Assembly (NCBI RefSeq): GCF_900302505.1
Contig: NZ_OMOJ01000002.1
Span: 186,001-250,000, forward strand
Length of the DNA stretch: 64,000 nucleotides
Source of the DNA: Pseudoprimorskyibacter insulae
GTDB taxonomy: Bacteria; Pseudomonadota; Alphaproteobacteria; Rhodobacterales; Rhodobacteraceae
Direction: 5' to 3'
Part shown: in pieces, positions 37,186 through 47,201 of the stretch
Layout of the letters: every line of letters begins with the position of its first letter
How positions within the stretch are numbered: position 1 is the stretch's first letter
The notes under the pieces: model-generated
Seen by the model: the letters and a program-made list of their open reading frames with translations, nothing else
Database searches by the model: none
Told to the model about the DNA's origin: nothing
Translations under genes and position numbers: made by a program

Positions 37186-37247
37186 GGGGCTTTGCCCCCG
37201 CCGCCTTTTGGGCGGCTCCCCCGAGTATTTAAGAGAAAGATGAAAGG
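37186..37247 (+). repeat. Extragenic palindromic element after hslU
   Basis: Two adjacent hairpins, GGGGC-TTT-GCCCC (37186-37198) and GCCGCC-TTTTG-GGCGGC (37200-37216), are followed by TCCCCCGAGTATTT and an A/G-rich tract ending at 37247. It lies directly after the hslU stop and may act as a transcription or mRNA 3'-end element. A partial relative lies at 20690-20730. I recall similar GAGTATTT-containing intergenic sequences from this family, but that is from memory. Confidence 0.55.
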
Positions 37248-37304
37248 GCTGGGCAGCGCACCAGTCCTTTTGTATGTTTGCGCAATCAGTTTTGGGAGGC
37301 AGCG

Positions 37305-37982
37305 ATGAAACGGTCGCGCATCAATGAGATTTTGAAGGAAAGCGACGCGTTCATCCGCTCGCACGGGTATGTCATGCCGCCCTTTGCCTATTGGACGCCT
37401 GAGGCGTTCAAGGCCAACGATCATGCCCAGATCAAGCAGCGGCGCATGGGGTGGGATATCACCGACTATGGCGCGGAAAAGTTTGATGAGATGGGGCTGT
37501 TCCTGTTCACCACGCGCAATGGGCTGAACGCCGATTTGGGCAAGCGCAGCGCGATGCTTTATGCTGAAAAGATCATGATTTCCCGCAAAGATCAGCTGAG
37601 CCCGATGCACCGGCATGAGGTGAAAGTCGAAGACATCATCAACCGTGGTGGCGGCAAGCTGGTGCTTGAGCTGTATAAGATGTCAGCCGATGGCGGTGTG
37701 GATCGCGGATCGGCCGTGTCTGTCATGGTCGATGGGATTGTGCGGACGGTTCAGGCGGGCGGCTTGCTGAAGCTGGAGCCGGGCGAAAGCGTGACCTTGA
37801 ACCCCGGCGATTGGCATGCGTTCTGGGGCGAGGGCGGCGATGTGCTGATTGGCGAGGTGTCGACCGTGAATGACGATCTGACCGACAACATCTTTGAAAT
37901 GCCGATTGGCCGGTTTTCGAATGTCGAAGAGGATGAAGCGCCGGTTCATCTGTTGGTGTCGGATTATGACACACATCTCTAG
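37305..37982 (+). CDS. D-lyxose ketol-isomerase family cupin
   Basis: 225 residues. A cupin metal site is visible as MHRHEVKVEDIIN and a downstream NPGDWHAFWGEGG, with the family's N-terminal KRSRINEILKES and PPFAYW segments. The enzyme class interconverts D-lyxose and D-xylulose (also D-mannose and D-fructose). GGGAGG precedes the ATG at 37305. There is no sugar operon around it; it stands alone between hslU and radC. Confidence 0.85.
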   Translation: MKRSRINEILKESDAFIRSHGYVMPPFAYWTPEAFKANDHAQIKQRRMGWDITDYGAEKFDEMGLFLFTTRNGLNADLGKRSAMLYAEKIMISRKDQLSPMHRHEVKVEDIINRGGGKLVLELYKMSADGGVDRGSAVSVMVDGIVRTVQAGGLLKLEPGESVTLNPGDWHAFWGEGGDVLIGEVSTVNDDLTDNIFEMPIGRFSNVEEDEAPVHLLVSDYDTHL

Positions 37983-38024
37983 GCATTAACGGCCTGTTTA
38001 CCAGATTTGCGCCAGCCTGTGGTC

Positions 38025-38777
38025 ATGAGCGACTCGATGCACATGGCCGAATCTGGGCTGCCGCTGTTTGAAGGGACGCCGGTTTTGGTGCCGGGGCAGC
38101 GGTTGCCATCCTATATCGCGGATCACCGCAAACGGTTGCGTGCGCGGTTTCGCGACGGCGGGGCCGATGCCATGCCGGATTATGAGCTGCTGGAGCTGGT
38201 GCTGTTCGGGGCGCTTCCACGCGGCGATGTGAAGCCTTTGGCGCGGGCGCTGTTGGATCAGTTCGGCGATTTCAATGGCGCTGTTTCGGCCCCTGCCGAT
38301 CGCTTGCTTGAAGTGGCAGGGGTTGGGGAATCGGTCGTGACACAGTTGAAAATCGTTGAAGCCGCAGCGCACCGGCTTTCGCGGGCGCGGGTGATGCGGC
38401 GGCATGTGCTGTCCAGCTGGGACGCGCTGCTTGGCTATTGTCAGACCACCATGGCGCATCGGTCGCGCGAACAGTTTCGGGTGCTGTATCTGGACCGCAA
38501 AAACGTGCTGATTGAGGATGAGGCGGTCGCCGAAGGGACGGTTGACCATGTGCCGGTTTATCCGCGTGAGGTGGTCAAACGGGCCTTGGCGCTGGATGCT
38601 TCAGCGTTGATTTTGGTGCACAACCATCCGTCGGGTGATCCGACGCCAAGCGCGTCGGACATCGATATGACCCAGCAAATTGATCGCGCGGCCAGTGCCT
38701 TGGGGATTGTGTTGCACGATCATCTGGTGATCGGGCGGTCGCGTGAGGTGAGTTTTCGTTCTGAAGGGCTGCTCTAG
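38025..38777 (+). CDS. radC: RadC/MPN-domain protein
   Basis: About 250 residues. A helix-hairpin-helix-like N-terminal part (MPDYELLELVLFGALPRGDVKPLA; VAGVGESVV) is followed by the JAMM metalloprotease-like motif LVHNHPSGDPTPSASD. RadC was named for a repair phenotype later disputed; its true role is unsettled. The ATG at 38025 lacks a clear Shine-Dalgarno and other nearby ATGs (38037, 38043) are possible. It ends one base from the convergent gene. Confidence 0.9.
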   Translation: MSDSMHMAESGLPLFEGTPVLVPGQRLPSYIADHRKRLRARFRDGGADAMPDYELLELVLFGALPRGDVKPLARALLDQFGDFNGAVSAPADRLLEVAGVGESVVTQLKIVEAAAHRLSRARVMRRHVLSSWDALLGYCQTTMAHRSREQFRVLYLDRKNVLIEDEAVAEGTVDHVPVYPREVVKRALALDASALILVHNHPSGDPTPSASDIDMTQQIDRAASALGIVLHDHLVIGRSREVSFRSEGLL

Positions 38778-40337
38778 TTACTGCACCCAAACCTCGACCC
38801 GGCGGTTGACCTGGCGGCCCCATTGCGTGTCATCGCAGGCCATCGGCATGGCTTCGCCAAAAGCGTCGATATCCACGTCCAGCCGGTTCAGATTGGCGGT
38901 CTCGGCGGCCTCAAGCACGGCATTGCGCACCGCTTCGGCGCGGCGGCGGGCGATGGTCAAGTTGGGTTCAGCCGGGCCGACGCCATCGCTGAACCCGACA
39001 AACAGCAGGCGGCGGGTGTCATATTCGCCCGCCTCAAGCGATCGGGCCAATTGCTGCACGTTCGACCGGCTTTGCGCATCGAGCCGGGCCGAGCCTGCCT
39101 CAAACCGGAACGATGTGGTCAGGCGCTTCATCGGGGTCAGCACGTCAATCATGCGCTTGAGGTTTGCAAGGCCATCGTCGCCCTCGGCCACCAGAACGGC
39201 ATTTGCAAGGCGGTCGCCCTGATTGTCGATTGGCACTTCCTCGGGGGCTTGGTCGACGAACCCGGCGCGGCGGATCACGATTTGGGCGACGGGGCTGCGG
39301 GTGAAGGACAGGAAATCGCGCCCAAGTTTCGGCAGGCGCCGCGCGGGCATATAGAGGAACATCGGCGCGGTGAGCGGGTAGTCCTCGGTTTTGATGGTGC
39401 GGCGGGTGCTGCGCAGGGAAAAGCCGCATTCGCCGATTAAAATCAGTGGCTTGGTATTGCCAATCTCGGAATAGCTGACAATGCCCAGCCCGAAGGGATC
39501 ATCGGCAATCGCCTGCGCCAGCGCTTCGTTCGTGCCGTGTCGCGTCAAAGTGGCGGATAAGACCAGATCGGCGGGCAACAACAGTCGGTCTTCAACCGCT
39601 TGGGAAATGCCGGACCGTTCGTCGCGCAGGTGGACGGTCATCGGGGCATCTTCGCCGCCCAGTTGCGCCCAGTTGGTGACTTGCCCGCCCAGAACCCGCG
39701 CCAGATCGTGCAAGGATATCGCGTTGACCGGATTGGCGGGGGCGACGACAGGAACCATGGCATCCAGCGCCAGAACCCGGTTGCGGTTGGGGCCTTGCAG
39801 ATCACCTAGGCCCGCCTCGCGGGCCAATACCGTTTCGGTTTCGCGAATTTCGCGCAGGGACATCACGATGTCGGCCTCATCGGCCAGCAGGTCGGCAAAG
39901 CCTTCGTCGGTATTGGTCACCCGGAACAGGAACCGGCCTTTGACATCGCCACTGTCTTTTTCGGACAGGGTATAGGTGAATTGGCCGTCTTCATTCTGTG
40001 CACGGTCGGCGCGCAGGTTGTTGCGCAGGGCGAAGGCTTCGATCAGGGCGGGCATCAGAACCTGACCAATGGTCGACGACCCCGAGACCGTCATTTCCGC
40101 CACGAAGTTGAGCAAATCCGGGCAGCCCGGCCCCTCGCAGGATACGCCCGACCCGTCGACCGTCAGTTCGCCATAAATGCTATCGACGCGATAGAACTCT
40201 CCGTCGAACCCAAGCAGGGTGCCAGAGATTTCGACCGCGCCATCGTGCGACCGCAAGTTCACGTCCTGCGCTGCAAGCCCGGTTGCAACCCATAAAAAGA
40301 AAAATGCGGCGTATCCCGCCGCACGCAGTGCTTTCAT
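38778..40337 (-). CDS. Secreted PstS-like binding domain fused to OmpA C-terminal domain
   Basis: 519 residues. A signal peptide (residues 1-23, cleavage near LAAQ) precedes a phosphate-binding type periplasmic domain (MTVSGSSTIGQVLMPALIEAF; VVAPANPVNAISLHDLARVL), about residues 75-360. It ends in an OmpA-type peptidoglycan-binding domain (SFRFEAGSARL; NLTIARRRAEAV; FGEAMPMACDDTQWGRQVNRRVEV). It would tether a ligand-binding domain to the cell wall. The ligand is unknown. It is downstream of and probably co-transcribed with the secreted unknown protein at 40359. Confidence 0.85.
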   Translation of the reverse strand: MKALRAAGYAAFFFLWVATGLAAQDVNLRSHDGAVEISGTLLGFDGEFYRVDSIYGELTVDGSGVSCEGPGCPDLLNFVAEMTVSGSSTIGQVLMPALIEAFALRNNLRADRAQNEDGQFTYTLSEKDSGDVKGRFLFRVTNTDEGFADLLADEADIVMSLREIRETETVLAREAGLGDLQGPNRNRVLALDAMVPVVAPANPVNAISLHDLARVLGGQVTNWAQLGGEDAPMTVHLRDERSGISQAVEDRLLLPADLVLSATLTRHGTNEALAQAIADDPFGLGIVSYSEIGNTKPLILIGECGFSLRSTRRTIKTEDYPLTAPMFLYMPARRLPKLGRDFLSFTRSPVAQIVIRRAGFVDQAPEEVPIDNQGDRLANAVLVAEGDDGLANLKRMIDVLTPMKRLTTSFRFEAGSARLDAQSRSNVQQLARSLEAGEYDTRRLLFVGFSDGVGPAEPNLTIARRRAEAVRNAVLEAAETANLNRLDVDIDAFGEAMPMACDDTQWGRQVNRRVEVWVQ

Positions 40338-40358
40338 GAAGCGCCCGCCTACACCCTG

Positions 40359-41315
40359 TTAGTTGAGGGCGATTGTCAGGTCTTCGAGCATGTTTTTCAA
40401 CACCAGAAAGTCGCCAGTGGCCGCACAATCCGGGATTTCGACCGTCAGATCCTGCGTTCTGAGCGCACCGCCTTCGCGCAGTTCCAGCGTTTGGGCCTCA
40501 ATCGGCTTGCCGCAGTTGGCTTCGGTGATCTCGGTTTCGACCGTCAGGGCGATTGTACCTTCCAGACGGGTGGTTCCGGCGGGGTAGCTGTAGATTTCAG
40601 CCTGAAGCGCGGTGGTCGACTGGGGCGTGCCCAGTTGGGTCAGAAAGCCGCTTTCGCCCGTTGATGCGGTGACAGGATCGCCCGCGTTGTCGTTCCAGAT
40701 GTGACCGGCTGACCAATAGGCGGCCCCGAACTGGCGGGCATGAAGCTGAACGCCTGAGGTGCCGCTCCATTGGACGGCGACGCGGTCATAAAAGGGCAGA
40801 GAGGGCACCTGAGTCTGTGCAACAGCGCCATCGCCCGAATCGAAGGCGGCGATAAAGACCGCCGCTTCGGACAGGGCAGGCACCTGAACGGTCAGTGCGC
40901 CGGCATCGTCGGTTTGCGCGTCGAACATCAGGCCGGAATGGTGGAAGGTGACAAAGCTGTTGGGCTGGCACGGGGCAGACAGCGCCAACGTTACCATGGC
41001 AGCCGGGGCGGCGGTGGCAGTCAGGCTGATGTCGCAGGCCGGTGCCGCAGTTTCAGCGGTCTCAATGGGGGCCAAAGGCTTGGTCGTCTCGGTCGGCGCG
41101 GGCGCCGGGTCCAGCGTGACGGCTGCCAGAATCACCGGTTCTTGCGCGGCTTCCTCAACCGGGGCGTCGGTCACAGCCGATGAGGTTGGGACAAAGCTAG
41201 CCACCGTGTATTCGCGGGAATCTGCCACCGGGGCGGATTGTTGCATCACGAATCCGATCGCCAAGGCCATCATCATGGTGCCAAGAGCAAGAATTGCGGA
41301 TCTAACTTTAGACAT
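40359..41315 (-). CDS. Hypothetical secreted/membrane-anchored protein
   Basis: 318 residues without a family I recognise. A hydrophobic N-terminal segment (about 7-25) looks like a signal or anchor. It is followed by a Pro/Ala/Thr-rich stretch (about 45-90) and then a probable beta-rich domain with four cysteines (ACDI, APCQ, ANCG, PDCA) that could form two disulfides in the periplasm. It sits 143 bases downstream of secA on the same strand and 21 bases before the PstS-OmpA fusion, suggesting a cell-envelope role. Confidence 0.7.
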   Translation of the reverse strand: MSKVRSAILALGTMMMALAIGFVMQQSAPVADSREYTVASFVPTSSAVTDAPVEEAAQEPVILAAVTLDPAPAPTETTKPLAPIETAETAAPACDISLTATAAPAAMVTLALSAPCQPNSFVTFHHSGLMFDAQTDDAGALTVQVPALSEAAVFIAAFDSGDGAVAQTQVPSLPFYDRVAVQWSGTSGVQLHARQFGAAYWSAGHIWNDNAGDPVTASTGESGFLTQLGTPQSTTALQAEIYSYPAGTTRLEGTIALTVETEITEANCGKPIEAQTLELREGGALRTQDLTVEIPDCAATGDFLVLKNMLEDLTIALN

Positions 41316-41458
41316 GTCTCAACCTCTTCGGATCGATTCCGATAACGTTGGGACATTGATTCATAAAGAGGGCGGGTCAGTGGCCCGAATCTGTTCAGAG
41401 CGGGGCACTTGTGCGACCACGGGGACAATCCGCCCCCGTGATCCTGTTCGGTTTCGCC

Positions 41459-44179
41459 TTAGGCCAGACGGCCGTGGCAATGCTTGAACTTGTTGCCCGA
41501 GCCGCAGGGGCACGGGTCGTTGCGGCCCGGATTGCCCCAAGTGGTCGGGTCGGTTTCATCGAATCCGGCCAACAGCGGGGTGGGGGCCTCTTGCGGGGCG
41601 TCACCGGCGGCTGGTGCGGCGGCAGGGGCTGCGGCTGCCTGAACAGCGGCTGCCTGCTGCGCCAAGGCTTGCTGCATCATTTCGCGCTGCTCTTCCTCGG
41701 TCATCGGACGCACGTGGCTGAGCTTTTGCGAAACGTCGACGCGCAGGCTTTCGAGCATCGATTCGAACAGCTGGAAGGCTTCGGTCTTGTATTCGTTCAG
41801 CGGGTCACGCTGCGCATAGCCACGGAAGCCCACGACCGAGCGCAGGTGTTCCAGCGTCAGAAGGTGTTCACGCCATTTGCCGTCGATGGTCTGAAGCAGA
41901 ACCTGCTTTTCGATCTGGCGCATGGTGTCGGGGCCAAAGGCCTCTTCCTTCTCGGCCATGAACTTTTCGGATTCTTCTTCCAGACGTTCGCGGATGACGG
42001 CATCGTCTACGCCTTCTTCGGCAACCCAAGCGATGACCGGCACATCCATGCCCAGCTTTTCGATCACGGCGGCGTAAAGACCTTCGCCATCCCATTCATC
42101 GGCATAGCTTTTGGCGGGGATGTATTGATCCACCAGATCGTCGATCACATCAACGCGCATGTCGCGGATGATTTCGTTTGAATCGGTGGCCTCCATGATT
42201 TCGCGGCGCTGGCTGAAGATCACCTTACGCTGATCGTTCATCACGTCGTCGAATTTCAGAAGCTGCTTACGAATGTCAAAGTTACGACCTTCGACCTTGG
42301 CCTGAGCGCGTTCCAGCGATTTGTTCACCCAAGGGTGAACGATGGCTTCGCCTTCTTTCATGCCCAGCTTGGACAGAACGTTTTCCAGACGCTCAGACCC
42401 GAAGATGCGCATCAGGTCGTCTTCCAGCGACAGGAAGAAGGATGACCGGCCCGGATCCCCCTGACGGCCCGAGCGGCCGCGCAGCTGGTTGTCGATGCGG
42501 CGCGATTCGTGGCGTTCGGTGGCCAGAACGAACAGGCCCCCGGCGTCCTTGACCGCTTGTTCGTCGGTCTTGTGCTCTTCTTCGATCTTGGTGCGGATCT
42601 CTTCTGGGTCGGCCTCAGGATTGGCGGCGATGGCCTCCATGATCTTGAATTCGACGTTGCCGCCCAGTTTGATGTCGGTCCCGCGACCGGCCATGTTGGT
42701 GGCGATGGTGATCGCGCCCAGCTTACCGGCATCGGCGACGATCTGCGCCTCTTGTTCGTGCTGACGCGCGTTCAGAACGTTGTGCTTCAGTTCGGCCTGC
42801 GTCAGCAACTGGCTGAGCATTTCGGACTTTTCAATCGAGGTGGTGCCCACAAGGATCGGCTGCCCGCGCTCATGCGCTTCGCGGATGGTGCGCACGATGG
42901 CTTCGTATTTTTCGCGGGCGGTGCGATAGACTTGGTCGTCTTCGTCAATCCGCGCGATGGGCTTGTTGGTCGGAACCTCAACCACACCCAGCCCGTAGAT
43001 CTGGCCGAATTCTTCGGCTTCGGTCAGGGCCGTGCCGGTCATACCGCCCAGTTTTTCATACAGGCGGAAGTAGTTCTGGAAGGTGACCGAGGCCAGCGTG
43101 ACGTTCTCAGGCTCAATCTTGCAGCCTTCTTTGGCCTCAATCGCCTGATGCAGACCGTCCGACAGGCGGCGGCCCGGCATCATGCGGCCGGTGAATTCGT
43201 CGATCAGCATCACTTCGCCGTCGCGGACGATGTAGTCCTTGTCCTTGGTGAACAGCTTATGCGCCGACAGCGCTTGGTTCACGTGATGGACCAGCGTGGT
43301 GCTTTCAGGATCATACAGCGATTGCTCTTCGGGCAGCAGGCCGCGCATGCGCAACTGCTGTTCCAGGAATTCGTTGCCTTCGTCGGTGAAGGTCACGTTG
43401 CGTGATTTTTCGTCGATCGTGTAGTGATCGTCGTGCAGTTCGGGAACGATGCGGTCGATCCATTTGTACAGATCGCTGCGGTCTTGGCTGGGCCCCGAGA
43501 TAATCAGCGGCGTCCGAGCTTCGTCGATCAGGATCGAGTCGACCTCGTCCACAATCGCGAAATAGTGGTTGCGCTGATACATCTGGCTGAGTTCGGACTT
43601 CATGTTGTCGCGAAGATAGTCAAAGCCAAGTTCGTTGTTCGTGGCATAGGTGATGTCGCAGGCGTAGGCCTCTTTTTTCTCGGCCTCGGGCTGACGCGGG
43701 TAGATGACGCCGGTGGTCAGGCCAAGCGCGCCGTAGACCTTGCTCATCCATTCGGCGTCGCGACGGGCGAGGTAATCGTTCACCGTAACAACATGCACGC
43801 CTTTGCCGGTCAGTGCGTTCAGATAGGCCGCGAAGGTCGCCATCAGCGTTTTACCTTCACCGGTCTTCATTTCCGAGATGTCGCCTTGATGCAGGAATAT
43901 CCCGCCCATCAGCTGCACATCAAAGGCACGCAGGCCCAAGGCGCGTTTCGCGGCCTCGCGGCAGGTGGCGAAAGCCTCGGGCAGAAGCTGGTCCAGCGTT
44001 TCGCCATTTTCCAGCCGACCGCGGAATTCGACGGTTTTGGCTTGTAGATCTTCGTCCGAGAGCGGCTCGAAGGTTGCTTCCAGATCGTTGATCTTGGCAA
44101 TCAGCGGTCGGGTCGCCTTGATTTTCCGGTCGTTCGCAGTTCCGAACACCTTGGTGGCGAGTTTTCCGATACCCAGCAT
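41459..44179 (-). CDS. secA: Preprotein translocase ATPase SecA
   Basis: 906 residues from the ATG at 44179, where the SecA N-terminus ([20 protein letters not shown]) begins; the frame extends further but without homology. Motifs include [17 protein letters not shown] (Walker A region), [25 protein letters not shown], and the [13 protein letters not shown] arginine finger. It ends with the zinc-binding tail [17 protein letters not shown], preceded by an Ala-rich linker. It drives Sec-dependent export at the inner membrane. Divergent from the parvulin gene. Confidence 0.97.
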   Translation of the reverse strand: MLGIGKLATKVFGTANDRKIKATRPLIAKINDLEATFEPLSDEDLQAKTVEFRGRLENGETLDQLLPEAFATCREAAKRALGLRAFDVQLMGGIFLHQGDISEMKTGEGKTLMATFAAYLNALTGKGVHVVTVNDYLARRDAEWMSKVYGALGLTTGVIYPRQPEAEKKEAYACDITYATNNELGFDYLRDNMKSELSQMYQRNHYFAIVDEVDSILIDEARTPLIISGPSQDRSDLYKWIDRIVPELHDDHYTIDEKSRNVTFTDEGNEFLEQQLRMRGLLPEEQSLYDPESTTLVHHVNQALSAHKLFTKDKDYIVRDGEVMLIDEFTGRMMPGRRLSDGLHQAIEAKEGCKIEPENVTLASVTFQNYFRLYEKLGGMTGTALTEAEEFGQIYGLGVVEVPTNKPIARIDEDDQVYRTAREKYEAIVRTIREAHERGQPILVGTTSIEKSEMLSQLLTQAELKHNVLNARQHEQEAQIVADAGKLGAITIATNMAGRGTDIKLGGNVEFKIMEAIAANPEADPEEIRTKIEEEHKTDEQAVKDAGGLFVLATERHESRRIDNQLRGRSGRQGDPGRSSFFLSLEDDLMRIFGSERLENVLSKLGMKEGEAIVHPWVNKSLERAQAKVEGRNFDIRKQLLKFDDVMNDQRKVIFSQRREIMEATDSNEIIRDMRVDVIDDLVDQYIPAKSYADEWDGEGLYAAVIEKLGMDVPVIAWVAEEGVDDAVIRERLEEESEKFMAEKEEAFGPDTMRQIEKQVLLQTIDGKWREHLLTLEHLRSVVGFRGYAQRDPLNEYKTEAFQLFESMLESLRVDVSQKLSHVRPMTEEEQREMMQQALAQQAAAVQAAAAPAAAPAAGDAPQEAPTPLLAGFDETDPTTWGNPGRNDPCPCGSGNKFKHCHGRLA

Positions 44180-44352
44180 AAGCTCTCTTTCACGTCTGAC
44201 ATCATCGTGTGCGGCATCTGCTTGCCCGTCCTTCGTATCACCCATATGAAACAGGGCAATGATCGGTCTTACAGCGCCTTTCGCGATGTAAGGGTCGGTC
44301 TGACCCGTGTCAACGCCGCCGACCGCGCGGCCTGCCCAGAAGGACGACACCG

Positions 44353-45204
44353 ATGTCGAAACGTCTCATGAAAATTTCTGCAATTGCCTGCGCTATGGCC
44401 TTTGCTGCGCCCGCCTTTGCCGAGGATGCGCCGAACGCCAACACGGTTATTGCCACCGTGAACGGTGCGGACATCACCCTTGGCCACCTGATCCTTGTTC
44501 GCTCGACCCTGCCTGAACAGTATGACCAGCTGCCTGCCGAGGTGCTGTATAGTGGCATTCTGGATCAGCTGATCCAGCAGGAGTTGCTGTCGCAAGACGA
44601 AAAAGCGGTTGAAACGCTGCGCGTCCGTCTGGCTGTCGATAACGAGCGCCGCGCCGCCATTGCCAGCGGTGTGGTTGATCTGGTCGCCTCTGAGGCCGTG
44701 ACGGATGAGGCGCTGCAAGCCGCCTATGACGCGCAATACGCCAGCGCCGCGATGGGCACTGAATACAACGCCTCGCATATTCTGGTGGAAACCGAAGAAG
44801 AAGCCCAAGCCATCGTCGATGAGCTGAAAGCGGGCGCAGATTTCGCCGAAACCGCCAAGGCCAAATCGACCGGTCCGTCTGGCCCGAATGGCGGCGAGTT
44901 GGGCTGGTTCGGCCCCGGCATGATGGTTGAGCCGTTCCAGGCCGCCGTTGAAACGCTGAAGCCCGGCGAAGTGTCTGGCCCGGTTCAGACGCAATTCGGC
45001 TGGCACGTCATCATCCTGAACGAAACCCGTGTCCAAGAGGCCCCGTCGCTTGACAGCGTTCGCGCCGAATTGGCCAATGGTGTTCAGCAAGAAGCCGTGA
45101 AAACCTATCTGGACAACCTGACGGGCGCGGCCAATATCACTCGTGTCACCGAAGATCAGATCGACACCGCCCTGATCGGCAACATCCAGCTTCTGGAGGA
45201 ATAA
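44353..45204 (+). CDS. Periplasmic peptidyl-prolyl isomerase, parvulin (PpiC/SurA) type
   Basis: 283 residues. A signal peptide (1-23, ends FAEDA) is followed by an N-terminal chaperone-like helical region and a parvulin domain with [32 protein letters not shown] and [10 protein letters not shown]. It should assist folding of exported proteins in the periplasm. It is divergent from secA across 173 bases and directly abuts argJ. Confidence 0.92.
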   Translation: MSKRLMKISAIACAMAFAAPAFAEDAPNANTVIATVNGADITLGHLILVRSTLPEQYDQLPAEVLYSGILDQLIQQELLSQDEKAVETLRVRLAVDNERRAAIASGVVDLVASEAVTDEALQAAYDAQYASAAMGTEYNASHILVETEEEAQAIVDELKAGADFAETAKAKSTGPSGPNGGELGWFGPGMMVEPFQAAVETLKPGEVSGPVQTQFGWHVIILNETRVQEAPSLDSVRAELANGVQQEAVKTYLDNLTGAANITRVTEDQIDTALIGNIQLLEE

Positions 45205-46431
45205 ATGGCCAAAATCACATCCGTTTCGCCCCTTGCCCCTGCGGCTTTTCCGAACCTGCCCGTCATTGATGGTGTTCGCTTTGCAACGGCTGAAGCCGGG
45301 GTGCGATATCAGGGTCGGACCGATGTGATGCTGGCGATGCTCGATCCGGGTAGCGTGGTGACCGGGGTATTTACCCGGTCGGCCACGCGTTCCGCGAACG
45401 TGCTGGATTGTCAAAAGAAAATTGGCACTGACAGCGATGCCGGTGCCGCGATTATCGTGAACTCGGGCAACTCCAACGCCTTTACCGGGCGTGCCGGTGA
45501 AGGGTCGGTTGATGCCATCAGCGAGGCGGTCGCCGCCAAGACGGGCCTACCTGCAAACCGTGTCTTCACCAGCTCGACCGGGGTGATTGGCGAACGTCTG
45601 CCGCATGACCGCATCATCGCCAAGATCGATGATCTGGTGGGGGCGCTGGACGCGGGCAAAATTGCCCCCGCCGCCAAGGCCATCATGACCACCGACACCT
45701 TCCCCAAAGGTGCTTGCGCCGAGGTTGAGGTGGACGGCAAGACCGTGCGCATCGCCGGTATGGCCAAAGGCTCGGGCATGATCGCGCCGGATATGGCGAC
45801 CATGCTGGTTTACGTGTTCACCGATGCCAAAATTGGCCGTGCTGACTTGCAGGCCATCGTTTCGGACGCGGCGGACAAGACCTTCAACTGCATCACCGTG
45901 GATAGCGACACCTCGACCTCGGACACGCTGCTGATGGGGGCAACGGGCGCGTCGGGCGCGGATGTCACGGGCAATGCCGCGTTCGCGCAAGCGGTGCATG
46001 ACGTGTTCCTGGATCTGGCGCATCAAGTCGTGAAAGACGGCGAAGGCGCGACCAAGTTCGTTGAGATCACCGTGACCGGCGCAGCAACCGATGCCGATGC
46101 CCGCACCCACGCCATGGCGATTGCCAATTCGCCGCTGGTCAAAACCGCGATTGCCGGTGAAGACCCGAACTGGGGCCGTATCGTTATGGCGATCGGCAAA
46201 TCCGGCGCGGCGGCAGACCGCGACCTTCTGAGCATCCGCTTTGGCGATATCGTGGTTGCCGAAAAGGGTTGGGTGTCAGCCGAGTATCGCGAAGCGCAGG
46301 GCGCCGCGATCATGAAGCAACAGGAAATTCCGATCACCGTGGATCTGGGTCTTGGGACGGGTCAGGCCACGGTCTGGACCTGTGATTTGACCCACGGTTA
46401 TATCTCGATCAACGCGGACTATCGCTCGTGA
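45205..46431 (+). CDS. argJ: Bifunctional glutamate N-acetyltransferase/amino-acid acetyltransferase
   Basis: 408 residues. The self-cleavage site KGSGMIAPDMATML is present; the Thr of MATML becomes the N-terminal nucleophile of the beta chain. NSGNSNAFTG and the C-terminal ending HGYISINADYRS are also characteristic. It cycles the acetyl group in arginine synthesis. It follows the parvulin gene with no gap and overlaps the Nudix gene by GTGA, so all three are likely one operon. Confidence 0.96.
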   Translation: MAKITSVSPLAPAAFPNLPVIDGVRFATAEAGVRYQGRTDVMLAMLDPGSVVTGVFTRSATRSANVLDCQKKIGTDSDAGAAIIVNSGNSNAFTGRAGEGSVDAISEAVAAKTGLPANRVFTSSTGVIGERLPHDRIIAKIDDLVGALDAGKIAPAAKAIMTTDTFPKGACAEVEVDGKTVRIAGMAKGSGMIAPDMATMLVYVFTDAKIGRADLQAIVSDAADKTFNCITVDSDTSTSDTLLMGATGASGADVTGNAAFAQAVHDVFLDLAHQVVKDGEGATKFVEITVTGAATDADARTHAMAIANSPLVKTAIAGEDPNWGRIVMAIGKSGAAADRDLLSIRFGDIVVAEKGWVSAEYREAQGAAIMKQQEIPITVDLGLGTGQATVWTCDLTHGYISINADYRS

Positions 46432-46826
46432 AGGTTGTACTGGTCTCGGCTGTCGCGCTGATTGACCGCGATGGCCGCGTTCTTTTGGCGCAGCGTCCCG
46501 AAGGCAAGTCTATGGCGGGCCTTTGGGAGTTTCCGGGCGGCAAGGTTGAGCCGGGGGAAACCCCGGAACAGGCCCTGATTCGCGAGCTAGAAGAAGAGCT
46601 GGGAATCAACACATGGGCGAGCTGCCTCGCTCCGCTGACTTTTGCAAGTCACAGCTATGAAGATTTCCACCTTCTTATGCCGTTATTTGCTTGCCGGAAG
46701 TGGGAAGGAACCCCGATTTCGCGCGAAGGCCAGGCGCTAAAATGGTGTCGTGTCAATGAGTTGCGGGATTATCCGATGCCCGCCGCAGACGTGCCGTTGA
46801 TCCCAATCCTGCGCGATTGGCTTTAG
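46428..46826 (+). CDS. mutT: MutT-like Nudix hydrolase (8-oxo-dGTP diphosphatase)
   Basis: 132 residues with a perfect Nudix box: GGKVEPGETPEQALIRELEEELGI. QRPEGKSMAGLWEFPGG precedes it, as in MutT. It would remove oxidised guanine nucleotides from the precursor pool. The start is GTG at 46428, overlapping the argJ stop. Confidence 0.92.
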   Translation: MKVVLVSAVALIDRDGRVLLAQRPEGKSMAGLWEFPGGKVEPGETPEQALIRELEEELGINTWASCLAPLTFASHSYEDFHLLMPLFACRKWEGTPISREGQALKWCRVNELRDYPMPAADVPLIPILRDWL

Positions 46827-46978
46827 GCGACAATCTGTCCGTTCTGCTAATATTTGTGCGTTTTTCCCCTTGGATGCTCAAAAGATCTACTGCCGATGCG
46901 CAAATGAATTATGGATTTGTTCACCGTCCTGTCATAAATTTGTCGTGCAGATCAACGTGTTCCGGGGGAGGAAGACAG

Positions 46979-47113
46979 ATGTTGAAGACAATCGAAGTTG
47001 GCAGCCGGATCTCGGTTCAGGGCATCGTGGAAAAAAGCTGGCCGGATGGCCGTCTTTCCGTCCGCGTTGGCACCCAAGTGTACACCGGTCGTCCGGTTAA
47101 CGCTGCCGCATAA
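46979..47113 (+). CDS. Small hypothetical protein, 44 residues
   Basis: A 44-residue ORF starting MLKTIEVGSRISVQGIVEK, preceded by a strong GGGGGAGGAAG and followed by a clear terminator, so it looks like a genuine small gene. It has no transmembrane segment. The pattern of short alternating strands (TIEVGSRISVQGIV; RLSVRVGTQVYTGRPV) suggests a small beta-barrel or SH3/OB-like fold. No function is known to me. The 152 bases before it, back to mutT, hold no other gene. Confidence 0.75.
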   Translation: MLKTIEVGSRISVQGIVEKSWPDGRLSVRVGTQVYTGRPVNAAA

Positions 47114-47166
47114 GGGTATCTGGCCGCTATCTCACTCCGGCGGTTGGGTCCATGTAATGATTTCTG

Positions 47167-47196
47167 AAAGGTGCGCCCACTCAGCGCACCTTTTTT
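47167..47196 (+). terminator. Rho-independent terminator after the 44-residue gene
   Basis: AAAGGTGCGC (47167-47176) pairs with GCGCACCTTT (47184-47193) around CCACTCA, followed by a run of T to 47196. It could also serve glpK from the other strand, although the A-tract there is short. Confidence 0.92.
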
Positions 47197-47201
47197 GATG
47201 G

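Noticed and set aside
41400-41455. Terminator after secA (CACGGGG...CCCCGTG pairing)
   Set aside because: The stem has a long loop and no T-tract on the minus strand, so it is not convincing as an intrinsic terminator.
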